Under the pieces are notes generated by a model. It made no database searches. It was not told the origin of the DNA and saw nothing but the letters and a program-made list of their open reading frames with translations. Of a stretch of DNA of 64,000 nucleotides, positions 61,920-64,000 are shown in pieces (within the stretch, counting starts at the first letter, position 1; every line of letters starts with the position of its first letter). The position numbers and the translations under genes are program-made. The stretch comes from Gammaproteobacteria bacterium 45_16_T64 (GTDB taxonomy: Bacteria; Pseudomonadota; Gammaproteobacteria; Pseudomonadales; Ketobacteraceae), in the NCBI GenBank assembly GCA_002162955.1, contig MABD01000012.1, positions 25,566-89,565 on the forward strand, read 5' to 3'.

Positions 61920-62681
61920 TTGAAAAAACTAATTTTTCTAATAGGTTCGATTCTAATGCTAGGTATTTCACAACCTCTATACAGCATAGAACTAAAAACA
62001 TCGGCCCAATTAAGTCCACCAAAATATATGAAGCAATCTGACGGGGTCCTTGGTGGAATATGCATAGATATCATGAATGCATTGGAAGTAGCTGACCCTA
62101 TGCTTAAATTCACAGGAAAAAATAAAATCCTGCCATTCAAACGGCTGCAACACAACCTTCAAAAAGGCGCTATCGATATATTTTTTGGTTTCAAATATAC
62201 TGAAAAGCGCAATAAAGATTATGATTTCATTACTACTCCACTATATGAGATAAATTACGTAGTGGCAGTAAAGACAGGCGACGACATAAAGGTAAATTCT
62301 TTTGATGACATCAGGAGACTAAAAGAAGATGGAAAAATTCTAACTCGATTTGGTACAGCAGCAAACAAGTTTCTGGAAAAACAAAATGGTCTCCTAGTTA
62401 GTGACGGAGCTAAGTCCACTTCGATATTACTTAAAAAACTTGATCGTGGGCACGGCCGGTTTGTGTTCTATCATGATCTAGGGCTGAAACATACAATAAA
62501 AGAAGAGGGGCTTGACAGTAAAGTGAAAATCCTTCCAGTATCTTTTCTAACTTATCAACACTACGCGGCGGTTTCCAAAAGCACTCCAAAAACTACAAAA
62601 GATAGAGTCTCTGCTGCTTTGGAAAAAATAGGTAGGGATGGAACACTATTGAATATACACAAAAAATATGGAATCAATTAA
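61920..62681 (+). CDS. Periplasmic solute-binding protein, family 3 (amino-acid type)
   Basis: 253 residues, beginning at TTG 61920 with AGAGG upstream; the TTG is needed to keep the signal peptide (KKLIFLIGSILMLGISQPLYS). The SBP_bac_3 pattern is visible: GVLGGICIDIMNALE, KILPFKRLQHNLQKGAIDIFFGF, YDFITTPLYEINYVVAV, and the hinge and second lobe (ILTRFGTAANKFLE, AALEKIGRDGTLLNIHKKYG). No permease or ATPase genes follow, so it may serve sensing or a distant transporter. Confidence 0.88.
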   Translation: MKKLIFLIGSILMLGISQPLYSIELKTSAQLSPPKYMKQSDGVLGGICIDIMNALEVADPMLKFTGKNKILPFKRLQHNLQKGAIDIFFGFKYTEKRNKDYDFITTPLYEINYVVAVKTGDDIKVNSFDDIRRLKEDGKILTRFGTAANKFLEKQNGLLVSDGAKSTSILLKKLDRGHGRFVFYHDLGLKHTIKEEGLDSKVKILPVSFLTYQHYAAVSKSTPKTTKDRVSAALEKIGRDGTLLNIHKKYGIN

Positions 62682-62863
62682 GCCCCACCACCCTTGCATA
62701 GAAAATCTATAGAGCCATTTATTATAAATGGTCATTCCCTTAATAGAAAACAGGACTTTACGATGTCACAATCATTTCAATTAAACTTTCGCCATAACTC
62801 CAGAGCTATTTCTACCGCATCTGGCTTGAAGCTTTAAAAATCTCCCACTACAGGAGAGTTAAT

Positions 62864-63868
62864 ATGAAATCCAAGTGGTATTCTATATTCTCACGAACAG
62901 TATTGTACGCATTTTTCTTTTTTTTGTCAGGGGCGCTAGGTGCAGTAGAATTTAGTCTTGAAAAAAAAGGAAAAACTCCACTCTACATGTATGGTGACAC
63001 TGCTAGACAGGACCTTAGCGGTGTAGCACTGGTTGGTAATAAAATAGTTTTTGGTTTTGATGGTGGAAAATCCGCGCAACAACCTGAAATTAGAATTTCA
63101 ACAATTAACTCTATTGACAAACCAGCGTATATTTTGCGGCATGAGATTCTACAAAAAGATATTGAAGCTATGACATCAATTGATAATACATTTTATGTGC
63201 TTGCTAGTTTAAGCCAAGTAAGTGATGAAAGCGGGAGCTATCGGTTAATTACAGAGAATAAGTTATCTGAAAACGGACGATATACGAAAACCGGAAGATT
63301 TCGGTACTTGAGAGACATAGTTTTTAATTCGCTAAAAAAACACATTCCGAATAATGCCTGGTTAAAGCGGGTTTCTACAAGCTTTGGAAAACACGGCGGC
63401 ATTAATGCAGAGGGCTTAAGTTATACTGGGGATGAAAACGAAATAGCGATAGGACTACGCTCACCATTGTTTCACCCTCTATTTGGCTCACCGATTAATG
63501 GTGAAGACTACTCTCTAGACAAGGGCAAATCCATATTACTTTTTGCTAATGATATTTTTGAAGATGACATATTCGACATTGAGTTAGTGGACTTAGGAGG
63601 CCAAGGCATTCGAGGAATGGAATACATTGCTCCTTTAGGCGGGTATCTAATAATATCAGGCACTGTTCAGAAGGGTACTAAGTTTGGTATTTGGTTCTAT
63701 AAAAGAGGATCTGGGGCTGTGGAAATGGATATCCCAGGTTTTTCCGGTTTATGTAGGCCTGAGGCAGTATTATCGATACCCCAAGATCAACAAGTATATA
63801 TATTGGGTGAGGAATCAGGGTCTTCTTGTGAGAATTCCACACATAACTATATTTTATTAAGCTACTGA
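62864..63868 (+). CDS. Exported DUF3616-like protein
   Basis: 334 residues with a signal peptide (TVLYAFFFFLSGALGAVEF). The pattern fits DUF3616-like beta-propeller proteins: DLSGVALVGNKIVFGFDGG, HGGINAEGLSYTGDENEIAIGLRSPL, GIRGMEYIAPLGGYLIISG, and PEAVLSIPQDQQVYILGEE. Strong AGGAGAG ribosome site. Function unknown. It lies 182 bases after the solute-binding gene. That gap holds a CCATTTA/TAAATGG palindrome (62715-62731) and no supported gene. Confidence 0.75.
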   Translation: MKSKWYSIFSRTVLYAFFFFLSGALGAVEFSLEKKGKTPLYMYGDTARQDLSGVALVGNKIVFGFDGGKSAQQPEIRISTINSIDKPAYILRHEILQKDIEAMTSIDNTFYVLASLSQVSDESGSYRLITENKLSENGRYTKTGRFRYLRDIVFNSLKKHIPNNAWLKRVSTSFGKHGGINAEGLSYTGDENEIAIGLRSPLFHPLFGSPINGEDYSLDKGKSILLFANDIFEDDIFDIELVDLGGQGIRGMEYIAPLGGYLIISGTVQKGTKFGIWFYKRGSGAVEMDIPGFSGLCRPEAVLSIPQDQQVYILGEESGSSCENSTHNYILLSY

Positions 63869-63904
63869 ATCAGATCTATCAACTTAGTTGGCATTTGTAA
63901 CTAA

Positions 63905-64000
63905 TGATCTGTCAACACTTTGCCGGACACCAAATTACACTGCTTTCTGCATTTCTTCGTAATCTACGGGTGACCAATAGTCATTCGTAGAGTGAAGTCG
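63905..64000 (-). mobile_element. End of an IS3-family insertion sequence (continues beyond window)
   Basis: The segment TGATCTGTCAACACTTTGCC starting at 63905 has the TG terminus and position expected of an IS3-family terminal inverted repeat, followed by the end of a transposase gene on the minus strand. The other end is outside the window. Confidence 0.7.
63935..64000 (-). CDS. IS3-family transposase OrfB, C-terminal end only
   Basis: The minus-strand frame ending at TAA 63935-63937 reads RLHSTNDYWSPVDYEE, then MQKAV and stop. HSTxxYxSPxxYE is the conserved C-terminus of IS3-family OrfB (DDE integrase). Only 21 residues are in the window, so integrity cannot be judged. Confidence 0.82.
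   Translation of the reverse strand, partial: RLHSTNDYWSPVDYEEMQKAV

Noticed and set aside
62763..62838. Short plus-strand frame (24 codons plus stop, MSQSFQLNFRHNSR)
   Set aside because: Has AGGA upstream but is too short and featureless to support as a leader peptide.

Overview
The window reads as a chromosomal segment of a Gram-negative, flagellated, heterotrophic gammaproteobacterium, probably marine. The reasons are lipobox lipoproteins, a TonB receptor and porins, E. coli-like RadD, a Pseudomonas desCB-like desaturase pair, DUF3034/truncated haemoglobin/SO2930-type cytochrome neighbours, many chemotaxis and c-di-GMP proteins, and moderate to low GC. I cannot name the genus. No tRNA, rRNA or CRISPR array is visible.

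Layout. 1-12045 (minus): a tight three-gene operon for very large exported proteins, namely a 2173-aa lipoprotein, a 1072-aa fibronectin-III-like protein and a Calx-beta/TSP3 protein cut by the window edge. 12203-18700 (minus): radD, then a beta-oxidation block (racemase/CoA-transferase, FadJ-like dehydrogenase-hydratase, thiolase) with an intrinsic terminator before the racemase gene. 19213-22507 (plus): histidine kinase, receiver protein, and a pseudo-receiver protein whose phospho-acceptor Asp is Asn. 22709-27567: GH25 muramidase, a cNMP-binding/rhodanese-like protein, and the complete AmmeMemoRadiSam trio. 27577-29915: oxidoreductase plus fatty-acid desaturase with two palindromic operator candidates. 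30101-35354: two periplasmic binding-like proteins facing a transmembrane CheA-like kinase and its receiver protein. 35397-37005: a TetR regulator and a type I haloalkane dehalogenase that share one operator design. 37146-40739: TonB receptor and CHASE-like histidine kinase.

40841-42450 is the most distinctive locus. It holds a retron-type reverse transcriptase with a ~110-aa N-terminal extension, preceded by a non-coding stretch that folds like an msr-msd (a1/a2 pairing, short GC hairpin, 39-nt msd-like hairpin). An 11-bp direct repeat flanks the locus, and no separate effector gene is seen.

42584-46236 (plus): Met-rich outer-membrane barrel, YfiR-family periplasmic protein and GGDEF-EAL protein, an apparent envelope-to-c-di-GMP signalling module. 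46249-52823 (minus): a DUF3365 haem protein and two chemoreceptors sharing one sensor-domain type, one of them carrying six 91-residue (poly-HAMP) repeats. 53030-56775: cytochrome-cupredoxin fusion, Rieske protein, lipidated truncated haemoglobin and DUF3034 protein. 56873-63868: two lipoproteins (one a lipase-like hydrolase) around a palindrome-rich intergenic region, an OprP-like porin, an orphan solute-binding protein and a DUF3616-like protein. 63905-64000: the end of an IS3-family insertion sequence.

Overall the window is dense in signal transduction (three histidine kinases including the CheA-like one, four receiver proteins, two chemoreceptors, one c-di-GMP enzyme), with fatty-acid/acyl-CoA metabolism and electron-transfer functions between. 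Family assignments come from motifs read by eye, with no database search.
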